Source: Achromobacter spanius (GTDB taxonomy: Bacteria; Pseudomonadota; Gammaproteobacteria; Burkholderiales; Burkholderiaceae_B). From it: a stretch of DNA of 64,000 nucleotides. Numbering within the stretch: the first letter of the stretch is position 1; each line of letters opens with the position of its first letter. Of the stretch, positions 27,414-36,649 are shown piece by piece. The notes below the pieces were generated by a model. The model was not told the origin of the DNA and made no database searches. It saw only the letters and a program-made list of their open reading frames with translations. The position numbers and the translations under genes were made by a program. The DNA is taken from contig NZ_CP034689.1 in the NCBI RefSeq assembly GCF_003994415.1, positions 744,001-808,000 of the forward strand, given 5' to 3'.

Positions 27414-28820
27414 CTAAATACCCCCCAACCGTCCCAGCACCGTTTCCTTGCCCAACAACGCCAGCACTGCATCCACCGCCGGCGTCTGCGTCTGACCGGT
27501 CACCGCCACGCGCAGCGGAATTGCCAGTTGCGGCATCTTCAAGCCACGATCAGCCAGCACCGCCTTGATCAGCGCCGACAACGCTTCACGAGTCCAGTCG
27601 ATATCCTTGGCCCGCAGCGCGAAGTCAGCCAGCGCCTCGCGCGCGGCAGGCGTCAGGTGTTGCTCGACCAGTTCCGGCGCGGCGGGCGTGAACGGCGCGC
27701 AGAACAGCATGGCGCCGTCGGCCAGTTGCTCCAGCGTTTCGGCACGGTCCTTCAGCAAACCCATCACGCCCGGAAGATCGATCTTTTCCGGATGGCCGCC
27801 ACGGTTCGCCACGCGCGGAGCCACGCGCTCGGCCAGTTCCGCGTTGTCCATCTGCTTGATGTAGTGGGCGTTGACCCAGTTCAGCTTCTTCGGATCCCAT
27901 TGCGATGCGGACTTCGACAAATGCTTGGTGTCGAACCACGACACCAATTGTTCGCGCGAGAAAAGCTCGTCGTCGCCGTGGCTCCAGCCCAGGCGGGCCA
28001 GGTAGTTGATCATGGCCTCGGGCAGATAGCCCTCGTTGTCGTACTCCATGACATTGACCGCGCCGTGGCGCTTGGACAGCTTTTCGCCATCCGGACCCAG
28101 GATCATCGGCACATGGCCATATTCGGGCAGCGTCGCGCCCAGCGCGCGCAGGATGTTGATCTGGCGCGGCGTGTTGTTGACGTGGTCATCGCCGCGCAGC
28201 ACGTGGGTGATGCCCATGTCCCAGTCGTCGACCACGACGCAGAAGTTGTAGGTGGGGGTGCCGTCGGGGCGCGCGATGATCAGGTCGTCCAGCTCGGTGT
28301 TGTCGAAGCTGATCGTGCCCTTGACCATGTCGTTCCAGGACGTGGCGCCTTCCTGGGGGTTCTTGAAGCGCACCACCGGCTTGCGGCCTTCGGGAACGGC
28401 GGGCAGCGTCTTGCCCGGTTCCGGGCGCCAGGTGCCGTCATAGCGCGGCTTGTCGCCGCGCGCGCGGGCGGCTTCGCGCATGGCTTCCACTTCCTCGGGC
28501 GAGCTGTAGCAATGGTAGGCGGTGCCGGCGGCCAGCATCTGCGCCACCACCTCGCGGTAGCGGTCCATGCGCTGCATCTGATAGAAAGGGCCTTCGTCGG
28601 GCTGCATGCCCAGCCATTCCATGCTGTCCAGAATGGCCTGCACGGCTTCCGGCGTGGAGCGCTCGACGTCAGTGTCTTCAATGCGCAGCACGAACGTGCC
28701 TTGGTGATGGCGTGCGAACGCCCAGGAGAACAGCGCGGTGCGCGCGCCGCCCAAGTGCAAAAAGCCCGTGGGCGAAGGCGCGAAGCGGGTACGGATGGGG
28801 GAGGTGGCGTTGGAAGTCAT
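27414..28820 (-). CDS. gltX: glutamyl-tRNA synthetase
   Basis: 468 residues from MTSNATSPIRTRFAPSPTG; an earlier in-frame start 18 codons upstream gives a non-conserved extension. The class I HIGH motif appears as APSPTGFLHLGGART and the KMSKS motif as GEKLSKRHGAVNV. It charges tRNA-Glu with glutamate in the cytoplasm. The C-terminal half is the anticodon-binding helical domain. It is followed by a repeat-rich gap and faces the MFS gene. Confidence 0.96.
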   Translation of the reverse strand: MTSNATSPIRTRFAPSPTGFLHLGGARTALFSWAFARHHQGTFVLRIEDTDVERSTPEAVQAILDSMEWLGMQPDEGPFYQMQRMDRYREVVAQMLAAGTAYHCYSSPEEVEAMREAARARGDKPRYDGTWRPEPGKTLPAVPEGRKPVVRFKNPQEGATSWNDMVKGTISFDNTELDDLIIARPDGTPTYNFCVVVDDWDMGITHVLRGDDHVNNTPRQINILRALGATLPEYGHVPMILGPDGEKLSKRHGAVNVMEYDNEGYLPEAMINYLARLGWSHGDDELFSREQLVSWFDTKHLSKSASQWDPKKLNWVNAHYIKQMDNAELAERVAPRVANRGGHPEKIDLPGVMGLLKDRAETLEQLADGAMLFCAPFTPAAPELVEQHLTPAAREALADFALRAKDIDWTREALSALIKAVLADRGLKMPQLAIPLRVAVTGQTQTPAVDAVLALLGKETVLGRLGGI

Positions 28821-28939
28821 AGGGGGCAATGATAGCGGCTGCGGCGCCACAAAGCGGCGTCGGACACGGTCCACATCAAGCGGACGGCGGGCTGGTCTTG
28901 TTACGATGAACGGTATTTTAGATTAGGGCGCACCTCCCT

Positions 28940-31381
28940 ATGCTGCGACACGCGCTTGCCCCGATGTTCGAACCCAGTTCGCTGGTGATCGTTGCCGACC
29001 GGCCCTTGCCGGCGGCGGGTTCGCTGTCGCCCGCGCTCAAGGCGAAAACCACGGTGGTGGATTGCGAACCGGGCGCGGCGCCCGAACTGCCCGTGGCGCT
29101 GGAAGGCCTGGCGGCGGGGGCGCGGCCCGATCTGGCCCTGGTTTGCGTGTCACCGGCCGTGCTGCCAGAGACGCTGCGCCGACTGTCCGCGCTGGCGCCC
29201 CGCTCGGTGATTTTGCTGCCCCATCAATTACCGGACCCGTATCCGCGCGGCACGTGGGCCTTGTGCCGGGCCTGGGCGGAAGAAAACCGTTGCGAACTGC
29301 TGGGCCCGCGTTCCTTCGGCGCGCAGCGGCCGCACGCCGGCCTGAATTTTAGCCAGCACCCGGTGTTGGCGCGGGCCGGGCGCGTGGCGCTGGTGGCGCA
29401 GTCGCGCTCCATCATGGCGGCGGTCATGGACTGGGCCGAAGACGTGCATATCGGCTTTTCCACCGCCGTGTCGCTGGGCGACGAAGCGGTGGTGGGGTTG
29501 TCCAAGGTGCTGGACTACCTGGCCAGCGACCCCCGCACCGACAGCATCGTGCTGTACCTGGAAGACGTGGGTCCGGCGCGCGAATTCATGAGCGCGCTGC
29601 GCGCCGCGGCCAGCGTGAAGCCGGTCATCGTGCTCAAGGCCGGGCGGTCCGACGCCGACGGTGCCGACGCCATTTTCGATGCGGCCTTGCGCCGCGCGGG
29701 CGCCGTGCGCGTGCGCTACTTTGTGCAACTGTTTTCGGCCGTGAAGGTGTTGGGCTACACGCGCCGCCCCAAGGGCCGGCGCGTGGCGCTGATCTCCAAC
29801 GGCAATGGGCCTCCGCAATTGGCGATGGACCTGATCGGCCCCGACGCGGCCGTGCTGCGTGCCGACCTTGCGCCCACCACCCGCCGCGCGCTGGAGTCCA
29901 TGCTGGAGCCGGACGCGGCCTGTCAGAACCCGGTCATCACCTACACGCCGCTGACGCCCGAGCGTATACGCGCCATTTTGGAAACAGTGCTGGACGACAT
30001 TGGCGTGGACGGCGTGCTGGTGCTGCTGGCGCCCGACGCGCTGGCCGACATGCCGGCTGTTGCCCGCGAGCTTGCGCAGATTGCACCCACGGCCAAGAAG
30101 CCGGTCGTCAGTTGCTTCATGGGCGACGCCGGCATGCGACCGCTGCGGCGCATGCTGGACGACGCGGGCACGCCCGCCTTCCGGACCCCGGAATCCGCCG
30201 CCGATGCCTTCGGCGTGCTGGCGTCCCACCACTACAACCAGCAACTGCTGCTGCAGACACAACCGCAGGAACCTCCCAGCCATGTGCCGGACCTGACCGC
30301 CGCGCGCGAACTCATCGCGCGCGTGCGGGCAGATTGCCGGCGCGAACTGAACACGTCCGAAATCCGCACGCTGCTGGGCCTGTTCTATGTGCCGCTAAGC
30401 GATATGCCGGTGGACGTGGCCTCTGCCGAACCCGAGTCGCGCCCCATGGCGATCCGGGTGCAGCGCGATCCGCAATTCGGCCCGGTCATCCGCTTTGGCG
30501 CAGGCGGGCCAGACGCGGTGCTGTCCGTGTCGGACCGCGGCATGGACCTGCCGCCGCTCAATGGCTTTCTTGCCCGCCAGCTTATTGAACGCAGCCGGCT
30601 GTGGCGCCGCGTGCTGGCGCCGCGCGTCGGCCACATGGCGGCGGAAGCCTTGCAGCAGGCGGTGGTGCTGGTGTCTGAACTGGTGTCTGAACTGCCCGAC
30701 ATTGAATCGCTGGATATCGACCCGCTCTACGCTGGTGAAACGCATCTGCGCGCGGGCGGGCTGCGCATGACGCTGACCGAGACGCCCGGCTGCGAAACGC
30801 CGCAGACCTCGGGCTATCCGCACATGGCGATCCACCCGTACCCGACGCGGCTGGTGCATGTGCGCCGTTTCAACGACGGCATTCCCTGGGTGCTGCGCCC
30901 GATTCGTCCGGAGGACGGGGGCGCGCTGCAGGAATTCATTCGTGGGCTGTCAGAGCGTTCGCGCTACATGCGCTTTGTGTCGATGATGCGCGAACTGACG
31001 CCGCGCATGGTGTCGCGCTACACGCAGGTGGACTATCACCGCGAACTGGCGCTGGTGGCGGCCACGCAGGTGCCCAACCCGGCCAACCGCGGGCATCCGC
31101 GCGAGGTGATCGTGGGCTTTGCCCACTACCTGCGCAACCCGGATGGGCGTGGCGCGGAGTACGCGCTGGTGATCGGCGACGACTGGCAGCGGCGTGGCCT
31201 GGGCCGTCAGTTGATGGCGGCGCTGATCGACGCCGCGCGCGAGCAGGGGCTGGAATACATCGATGGCCTGGTGCTGTCGACCAACCGGCCCATGCTGGCG
31301 CTGATGACCAGCCTGGGCTTCACCAACGACGCGGATCCGGAAGACCCGACGATGCGTCGCGTGTGGCTGGACCTGGCCTGA
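28940..31381 (+). CDS. Pat-like protein: acyl-CoA-ligase-type domains fused to GNAT acetyltransferase
   Basis: 813 residues. Residues 1-130 resemble a CoA-binding domain (SSLVIVADRPLPAAG). About 135-400 are succinyl-CoA-ligase-like (VALVAQSRSIMAAVMDWAED, RRVALISNGNGPPQLAMDLI). About 450-615 look like a shortened ATP-grasp part. The C-terminal GNAT domain (about 640-813) has the acetyl-CoA loop DDWQRRGLGRQLMAAL. The layout matches Pat/PatZ (YfiQ) lysine acetyltransferases, which acetylate enzymes such as acetyl-CoA synthetase. It is about 70 residues shorter than E. coli PatZ, mainly where the ATP-grasp N-lobe should be, so ligase activity is unlikely. Confidence 0.85.
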   Translation: MLRHALAPMFEPSSLVIVADRPLPAAGSLSPALKAKTTVVDCEPGAAPELPVALEGLAAGARPDLALVCVSPAVLPETLRRLSALAPRSVILLPHQLPDPYPRGTWALCRAWAEENRCELLGPRSFGAQRPHAGLNFSQHPVLARAGRVALVAQSRSIMAAVMDWAEDVHIGFSTAVSLGDEAVVGLSKVLDYLASDPRTDSIVLYLEDVGPAREFMSALRAAASVKPVIVLKAGRSDADGADAIFDAALRRAGAVRVRYFVQLFSAVKVLGYTRRPKGRRVALISNGNGPPQLAMDLIGPDAAVLRADLAPTTRRALESMLEPDAACQNPVITYTPLTPERIRAILETVLDDIGVDGVLVLLAPDALADMPAVARELAQIAPTAKKPVVSCFMGDAGMRPLRRMLDDAGTPAFRTPESAADAFGVLASHHYNQQLLLQTQPQEPPSHVPDLTAARELIARVRADCRRELNTSEIRTLLGLFYVPLSDMPVDVASAEPESRPMAIRVQRDPQFGPVIRFGAGGPDAVLSVSDRGMDLPPLNGFLARQLIERSRLWRRVLAPRVGHMAAEALQQAVVLVSELVSELPDIESLDIDPLYAGETHLRAGGLRMTLTETPGCETPQTSGYPHMAIHPYPTRLVHVRRFNDGIPWVLRPIRPEDGGALQEFIRGLSERSRYMRFVSMMRELTPRMVSRYTQVDYHRELALVAATQVPNPANRGHPREVIVGFAHYLRNPDGRGAEYALVIGDDWQRRGLGRQLMAALIDAAREQGLEYIDGLVLSTNRPMLALMTSLGFTNDADPEDPTMRRVWLDLA

Positions 31382-31436
31382 GGCTATGACGGCCAAGGCG
31401 CGCGGCCGGCCCCGTGACGGGCCGCGGCGCTCGCCG

Positions 31437-32129
31437 TCAGGCGGTCTTGCGCATGGCCTGGGCGGGCGCCAACCGCGCCGTCACCTCGTCCACCGACAGC
31501 ACGTCGCCAAAGAACAGCATCCACCCCTGCAAGGAATGCTCGTGTTCGGCCGGCGTCACCGCCGCCAGCGCGTCGTCCACCATGATGGTGCGAAAGTCGC
31601 GCATCATGGCGTCGCGCGCGGTGGACTCGCAGCACACGTTGGTGACGGTGCCGGCGATCAGCAGCGTGTCCACGCCCAAGCCGCGCAACAGCGGTTCCAG
31701 TTCAGACGAGCCGGGCGCCATGGCGCTGTAAAAGCGCTTGACCACGCGCAGGTCGGTATCGGCCGCGTGCAGATCGGGGTGCAGTTGAAAGCCCGGCGAA
31801 TCGCTGCGCAGCGTTTCCAGCCGCCGCTTGCTGCGCTCGGGCGTCAGCATCACGCCGTGATGGTGCGACCAGAAAGCGTCGGCATTGTCGGACGCCGTCT
31901 GCACCCACACCACCGTGCCGCCCGCCGCGCGCACCGCGTCGCACAGGCGGTTGACGGGGGCGATGATCTCGCGGGCCGGCGCGCATTCGCCCTGATAGCC
32001 GGGCAGGGTGAAATACTGCTGCATGTCGATCACGACCACCGCGGTACGGCCGGCGGGCAGTTCGTCATACGGATGCAGGCAACCTTGGCGGGCCATGACG
32101 CGGTCTTGTACCCATTGCGGAAATTCCAT
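31437..32129 (-). CDS. isochorismatase-family cysteine hydrolase
   Basis: 230 residues. The catalytic triad of the family is visible: Asp in VVVIDMQQYF, Lys in LRVVKRFYSAM, Cys in GTVTNVCCESTARDAM. Members hydrolyse amides or ureido groups (for example nicotinamidase, N-carbamoylsarcosine amidase, RutB). It is the last gene of a four-gene minus-strand operon with an ABC importer, separated from the permease by 9 bp, so it probably degrades the imported compound. The exact substrate cannot be read from sequence. Confidence 0.88.
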   Translation of the reverse strand: MEFPQWVQDRVMARQGCLHPYDELPAGRTAVVVIDMQQYFTLPGYQGECAPAREIIAPVNRLCDAVRAAGGTVVWVQTASDNADAFWSHHHGVMLTPERSKRRLETLRSDSPGFQLHPDLHAADTDLRVVKRFYSAMAPGSSELEPLLRGLGVDTLLIAGTVTNVCCESTARDAMMRDFRTIMVDDALAAVTPAEHEHSLQGWMLFFGDVLSVDEVTARLAPAQAMRKTA

Positions 32130-32138
32130 GACGGTTCC

Positions 32139-32975
32139 TTATCCGTAGCGCCGCGCCACGGCGGCTTCGATGCGGTAGATGATCATGTACATCACGCTGG
32201 AAATCAGCGCCAGCATGGTGATGGCGGTCATGACGATGTTCAGCTTGAATACCTGGCTGCCGTTCATGATGAGAAAGCCCAGGCCGGAATCCGCCGACTG
32301 GAATTCGCCCACGATCACGCCCACCAGCGCCAGGCCGATGTTCATTTTCACGGCGGCGATCAGGGTGGGCACGCTGCCGGGCAGCACCACCTTGGTCAGC
32401 ACCTGCCAGCGGCTGGCGCCGAAGGTGTGGGCAAGCTTCACCTTGTTCAGGTCGATGCCGCGAAAGCCCGCGTACACCACCATGATGGTGACGAATACGG
32501 CAATGGCGACGGCCATGCCATACACGGCATAGTCAGACCCCAGCCACAAGTAGAAGATCGGCACGAAGGCGATCTTGGGCATGGCGTTGGCCACCACCAG
32601 AAAGGGGTCCAGCACCTTGTACAGAAAGTCGGACCACCACAACGCCGCGGCCACCACGATGCCGATCGCCATGCTCAAGGTAAAGCCGACCAGCGTGGCC
32701 GATAGCGTGGTCATGATGTGTTTGGCCAGTTGGCCGTTGGTCCACAGGTCAAGAAAGGTGGGCCACAGCGCGCTGGGGTAACTGGTCAACAGCGGGTTCA
32801 GGATGTGCATGCGCGGCAGGATTTCCCACGCGCACAGGAAAACCACCATCAGCAGGGCCTGGGTCAGGCGGATGTTGCGCTTCTTGGCGCGGTCGCGCCG
32901 CAGGTAGTCCAGGTATTTGGCGCTGGGCGCGGGCACGGCGCGCAGCGGTACGGTATTGGCGATGGGAGCATTCAT
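32139..32975 (-). CDS. ABC transporter permease (SsuC/TauC/ThiX type)
   Basis: 278 residues with about six membrane segments after a basic cytoplasmic N-terminus. The loop contacting the ATPase contains RGIDLNKVKLAHTFGASRWQV, followed by PGSVPTLIAAVKMNIGLA. This is the family of nitrate, sulfonate, taurine and pyrimidine-precursor importers. It lies 3 bp after the ATPase gene. Confidence 0.92.
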   Translation of the reverse strand: MNAPIANTVPLRAVPAPSAKYLDYLRRDRAKKRNIRLTQALLMVVFLCAWEILPRMHILNPLLTSYPSALWPTFLDLWTNGQLAKHIMTTLSATLVGFTLSMAIGIVVAAALWWSDFLYKVLDPFLVVANAMPKIAFVPIFYLWLGSDYAVYGMAVAIAVFVTIMVVYAGFRGIDLNKVKLAHTFGASRWQVLTKVVLPGSVPTLIAAVKMNIGLALVGVIVGEFQSADSGLGFLIMNGSQVFKLNIVMTAITMLALISSVMYMIIYRIEAAVARRYG

Positions 32976-32978
32976 GGG

Positions 32979-33791
32979 TCAACCCTCCACATGGACGTCC
33001 AACTCGTCCCATAGCTGTTTGAAGTAAACGTTAAATTCGGGCCGCGATCGCGCCTGGAAGGGCGTGGGCCGCGCGCCGTCGCCATAGTGAATGCGGTACT
33101 GGCTTTTCAGCCGGCCGGGCCGGCGCGACAACACGATGACGCGGTCGGTCATGGCAATGGCTTCGCCGATATCGTGTGTGACCAGCACCACGGTCTTGCC
33201 TTCGCGCCGCAGGATGTCCACGACTTCATCCGAGATCGCCAGGCGCGTCTGCGAGTCCAGCGCCGAAAAGGGTTCGTCCAGCAGGATCACGTCGGGCTCG
33301 GTCACCAGCGTGCGCGCCAGCGCGGCGCGCTGTCGCATGCCGCCCGACAACTGCCGTGGTGTGTGCGACAGGAACGCACCCAGCCCGCATTTTTCCAGCA
33401 GATGCACGGCACGCGCCTCGCTTCGCGCATCGCGTCGGCCCTGGATCTCGGCGCCCAGCATCACGTTGTCCAGAATCGTGCGCCATTCAAACAGGTAGTC
33501 TTGCTGCAGCATGTAGCCAATGCGCGGGTTTGGCTTGGTCACGCCTTGGCCGTCGATCATCACCGCGCCAGACGTCGGCGGGATCAGCCCGGCAATCAGC
33601 GACAGCAGCGTGCTCTTGCCGCAGCCGCTTTGGCCGATCAGGCTGACGAATTCGCCCGGCGCCAGCGAGAACGACACGTTCGACAGCGCCTCGGTTTCGC
33701 CTTCGGCCGTGAAGTACGACAGGCACACGTCGCGCAGTTCGATCTTCGCCGTGGCGGTGGCGGGCTTCAGGTTGTGGACGGCGGCTCCCAT
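32979..33791 (-). CDS. ABC transporter ATP-binding protein (SsuB/TauB type)
   Basis: 270 residues. Walker A is LIGQSGCGKSTLLSLI, the ABC signature is RQLSGGMRQRAALART, Walker B is DVILLDEPFSALD, and the switch histidine is LVTHDIGEA. It powers the importer with the permease and receptor on either side. Its start overlaps the receptor gene's stop by one base (TAATG). Confidence 0.95.
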   Translation of the reverse strand: MGAAVHNLKPATATAKIELRDVCLSYFTAEGETEALSNVSFSLAPGEFVSLIGQSGCGKSTLLSLIAGLIPPTSGAVMIDGQGVTKPNPRIGYMLQQDYLFEWRTILDNVMLGAEIQGRRDARSEARAVHLLEKCGLGAFLSHTPRQLSGGMRQRAALARTLVTEPDVILLDEPFSALDSQTRLAISDEVVDILRREGKTVVLVTHDIGEAIAMTDRVIVLSRRPGRLKSQYRIHYGDGARPTPFQARSRPEFNVYFKQLWDELDVHVEG

Positions 33792-34807
33792 TACTGCACC
33801 TTGTTGGCAAAGTCAGCCACCACCACGTCTTCGTATTTCACGCGGGCGGTGTCCTTCATCACGGCGCTGGCAATCAGCATGTCTTGCAGCCGGTTCATGG
33901 CCTCGGCCGTGACCAGCGGCGTCGTCTTCCAGATCTGATATTGCTTGTAGCGCTCGATGGCTTCGGTCACCGCGCCCTGGTCCATGCCCGGGAAGTACGT
34001 CATGATCTGCGGCGCCAACGTGGCGGCCGGTGTGTCCTTCACGTATTTCTCGGCGCGCGCGACCACATTGGTCCAGGCCTGGATGACCTTGGGGTTGTCG
34101 CGTATGTATTTGTCGGTGGCGGTAAAGACGGTGTAGTCCACCTGGCCGACCTCATGGCCCACCGAGGCCACGATGTAGCCCTTGCCGTTGCGGACCAGTT
34201 CACCGGCCTCGGGTTCCAGGAAGATGCCGTATTCACCTTGGCCTGCCATCCATGCGCCGGCACGGGCCGGAATGCCGATGTTGTTCAGCAGCTTCACGTC
34301 TTTCTTCGGGTCTACGCCATGTTTGCGCAGCGCGGTTTCCAGGAACACGATGGGGTTCGACCCGGGCCGAAAGCCGATGACTTCCTTGCCCTTGAGCATG
34401 GACCAGTCAAACTTTTCGATCGGCTTGCGCGCCAGCAGGAAGAAGCCGTCGGTAGCGGTCAAGCCCGCGAAGATTTTCGGCTTGACCGGCGATTCGCTGT
34501 TCTGCACGTAGATGGACGCCTCGGGCCCGATCAGCACGATGTCGGCGCTGCCGGACAAGAGCGCCGTCATGCCCTTGTCGGTGCCCTGCGAGGTTTTCAT
34601 CGACACGTCCAGCCCAGCGTCCTTGAAGTAACCCTGCGACAGGGCCACGTATTTCGGCACGTACAGGATGGATCGCACGACCTCTTCGTAGCGAACCTTC
34701 ACGGGGGGATTCAAGGCTTGGGCCTGAGCGCCCGGGGGGGCAAACAGCGGGGCGATCAGCGCAAGCAACGCCGCGCCCGCCAGACGGGGCAATGGCAAGA
34801 ATTTCAC
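33791..34807 (-). CDS. ABC transporter substrate-binding protein (NMT1/THI5-like)
   Basis: 338 residues from a GTG at 34807 with AGGAG 8 bases upstream; this gives a clean signal peptide (VKFLPLPRLAGAALLALIAPLFAPPGAQAQ). The upstream in-frame ATG at 34945 would add a non-signal stretch. The mature protein has VRSILYVPKYVALSQGYF and MKTSQGTDKGMTALLSGSAD, the NMT1/SsuA-like fold that binds small nitrogen or sulfur compounds. It is the first gene of the importer operon. The ligand is unknown; an amide or pyrimidine-type compound would suit the downstream hydrolase. Confidence 0.88.
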   Translation of the reverse strand: MKFLPLPRLAGAALLALIAPLFAPPGAQAQALNPPVKVRYEEVVRSILYVPKYVALSQGYFKDAGLDVSMKTSQGTDKGMTALLSGSADIVLIGPEASIYVQNSESPVKPKIFAGLTATDGFFLLARKPIEKFDWSMLKGKEVIGFRPGSNPIVFLETALRKHGVDPKKDVKLLNNIGIPARAGAWMAGQGEYGIFLEPEAGELVRNGKGYIVASVGHEVGQVDYTVFTATDKYIRDNPKVIQAWTNVVARAEKYVKDTPAATLAPQIMTYFPGMDQGAVTEAIERYKQYQIWKTTPLVTAEAMNRLQDMLIASAVMKDTARVKYEDVVVADFANKVQ

Positions 34808-35064
34808 GGGACTTTCTCCTGCGTCTTTGTGGCACGCCGAAACCCGGCGCGGCACGGCCAATGGGGTGGAATCGACAACAACAACAGGGAAGCCCGAACA
34901 CCTGCTGCCCGGGCCGATAAGGCATGGATCGAATACTATATTCAATACAAGAGGGCGACAAGCATTTTGGGATTGGCGTTTTTCTCTATGGACGAGCGCC
35001 GTTCAGCCCAGGAGAATTTAGGGCTTGGATACCAGTTGGTATACAGAATAAGGTTGGGATGGGT

Positions 35065-35130
35065 TGATGGGTTTGCGCGCTGACGGATGGCGCTCGCGCG
35101 GCGATCTGGGCGCGCCACACCCATCCTACG
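35065..35130 (-). repeat. REP-like unit 2 (reverse)
   Basis: Reverse orientation of the same unit: starts TGATGGGTTTGCGCGC and ends CGCGCCACACCCATCCTACG. It faces unit 3, so the two CGTAGGATGGGT ends lie only 16 bp apart. Confidence 0.85.
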
Positions 35131-35146
35131 AACGACGGTCGAGCCC

Positions 35147-35213
35147 CGTAGGATGGGTAAAGCGCGAAATCACAGGCAGCAGATCACGACCGCCAAGCGC
35201 GCGGAACCCATCA
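35147..35213 (+). repeat. REP-like unit 3 (forward)
   Basis: 67 bp, starts CGTAGGATGGGTAAAGCGCG and ends GCGCGGAACCCATCA. It forms an 89-bp tandem duplication with unit 4, including the flank CAGCCCGACGGCAGTCGAGC. Confidence 0.88.
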
Positions 35214-35235
35214 CAGCCCGACGGCAGTCGAGCCC

Positions 35236-35302
35236 CGTAGGATGGGTGAAGCGCGAAATCACAGGCAGCAAATCACCAGTGCCCACCGCGCGGAACCCAT
35301 CA
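35236..35302 (+). repeat. REP-like unit 4 (forward)
   Basis: 67 bp, starts CGTAGGATGGGTGAAGCGCG and ends GCGCGGAACCCATCA. Most positions match unit 3, with changes in the spacer. It ends 28 bp before the esterase stop. Confidence 0.88.
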
Positions 35303-35329
35303 CAGCCCCCGCGACAGTCGACCCCAGCA

Positions 35330-36007
35330 TCACCTCAGCACGTCATTCAAAAACGCCGAAATGTCCCGCACTTCCTCGGCGCAAACCGAATGCGGCATTG
35401 GATACGTGTGCCAGCGCACGTCGTAACCCAAACGCTTCAACTCCGCCAACGACGCCTCGGCGCGCGCCAGCGACACGACCGGGTCGTACTGCCCATGGGC
35501 CATGAAGATAGGCGTGGCGTTATTGGCGGCATTGCGTTCCGCCTCGGCCGTGTCCACCAGCGGCAGATACCCGGACAGCGCCATCATCCCCGCCAGTTTC
35601 TCCGGCAGCCGCAGCCCCGTATGCAAGGTCATGGCGCTGCCTTGCGAGAATCCCGCCAGCACGATGTTCGACGTCGGAATACCGCGCGCATTTTCGCGGG
35701 CGATCAGCTTGTGCACGGCGGCTTCCGACGCGCGGATGCCCTTGGCGTCTTCCACGCGCACCAGGTCCATGACCAGGATGTCGTACCAGGAACGCATCGC
35801 CATGCCGTTGTTGATCGTCACGCGCTGGACCGGCGCGTTCGGGAACACAAAGCGCACCCCCAGGCCCGCGGGCAAGTCCAGTTCCGGCACGATGGGGGCG
35901 AAGTCGTTGCCATCGGCGCCCAAGCCATGCAGCCAGATGACGGCGTGCGTGGGGTTGGGGGCGGTTTCGATCTCGATGCAATCGAGCAGGTCAGTGGGAG
36001 CGTTCAT
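35330..36007 (-). CDS. phospholipase/carboxylesterase-family alpha/beta hydrolase
   Basis: 225 residues. It starts with the conserved VIWLHGLGADGNDFAP oxyanion region, the nucleophile motif is AGFSQGSAMTL, and the catalytic Asp and His lie in YDPVVSL and YPMPHSVCAEE. This is the standard set of the carboxylesterase/acyl-protein thioesterase family (about 220 residues). Cytoplasmic; the natural ester is unknown. It follows darP at 32 bp on the same strand. Confidence 0.92.
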   Translation of the reverse strand: MNAPTDLLDCIEIETAPNPTHAVIWLHGLGADGNDFAPIVPELDLPAGLGVRFVFPNAPVQRVTINNGMAMRSWYDILVMDLVRVEDAKGIRASEAAVHKLIARENARGIPTSNIVLAGFSQGSAMTLHTGLRLPEKLAGMMALSGYLPLVDTAEAERNAANNATPIFMAHGQYDPVVSLARAEASLAELKRLGYDVRWHTYPMPHSVCAEEVRDISAFLNDVLR

Positions 36008-36039
36008 GGCGGCCGCGGGAGATGTTCAGGAAGGGGGAA

Positions 36040-36591
36040 TCAGAGCGTCAATGTCTTCAAGGCTTGGAACAAGGCGCGATAGTGCTTCTTTTGCGGTTCC
36101 TGACCTTGCAGCAGCGAGGCGTTGCCCAGCTTTTCCTTGCGCGCGGCGCGGATCAGCGTGCGCAATTGCTGCGCATCGGCTTGCGGGTTTTTCGCCAGCA
36201 GCGTGGTCAGCGCGTCGTCGTCGTCCAGCAGACGGTCGCGCAGCCCTTCCAGGCGATGCATGGCGGCGGTTTCTTCACGCGACCCGTTTTCCCAGACATC
36301 AAGCTGGGCGCGGATTTCGTCAGCGGGCGCGTCGCGCATCAGCTTGCCCACAAAGTGGACTTGGCGGCGTCGGCCTTCGCGCCCGGTCGTGCGCTGCGCT
36401 GTGCGGATCGCCTCATAGAGGCGCTCGGCCAGCGGCAATTGCTTGAGGCGGTCGGGGGACAGTTCGATCAGCTGCTTGCCCAGGTCCAGCAGGGCGTGCA
36501 TTTCACGCTTGACCTGGGACTTGCTGGGACGGTCGTAGCCGTTCTCGTCGTAACCGTCGTCGACGGATTCTTCTTCAGTATGGGAATTCAT
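36040..36591 (-). CDS. darP: ribosome biogenesis factor DarP (YjgA)
   Basis: 183 residues of the DUF615/YjgA family: DRPSKSQVKREMHALLDLGKQLIELSPDRL near the start is the family signature, and the rest is helical and charged. YjgA/DarP associates with late 50S particles and helps mature the peptidyl transferase centre. It is divergent from pmbA with only 58 bp between starts, the classic neighbourhood of this pair in proteobacteria. Confidence 0.93.
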   Translation of the reverse strand: MNSHTEEESVDDGYDENGYDRPSKSQVKREMHALLDLGKQLIELSPDRLKQLPLAERLYEAIRTAQRTTGREGRRRQVHFVGKLMRDAPADEIRAQLDVWENGSREETAAMHRLEGLRDRLLDDDDALTTLLAKNPQADAQQLRTLIRAARKEKLGNASLLQGQEPQKKHYRALFQALKTLTL

Positions 36592-36649
36592 GGAAAACTG
36601 CGCAATGACAGACTTGGCTATGATAACCGTCTCTGCAAATTGGACAGCA

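Larger units (their letters stand above)
34808..35329. other. 522-bp gap with three REP-like units
   Basis: Holds the promoter region of the importer operon on its left (AT-rich at about 34930-34990) and three REP-like units at 35065-35302 on its right. No gene was found. Confidence 0.7.

Noticed and set aside
34808..34945. N-terminal extension of the ABC substrate-binding protein to the ATG at 34945
   Set aside because: The GTG at 34807 has a good ribosome site and gives a clean signal peptide; the extension would bury it.
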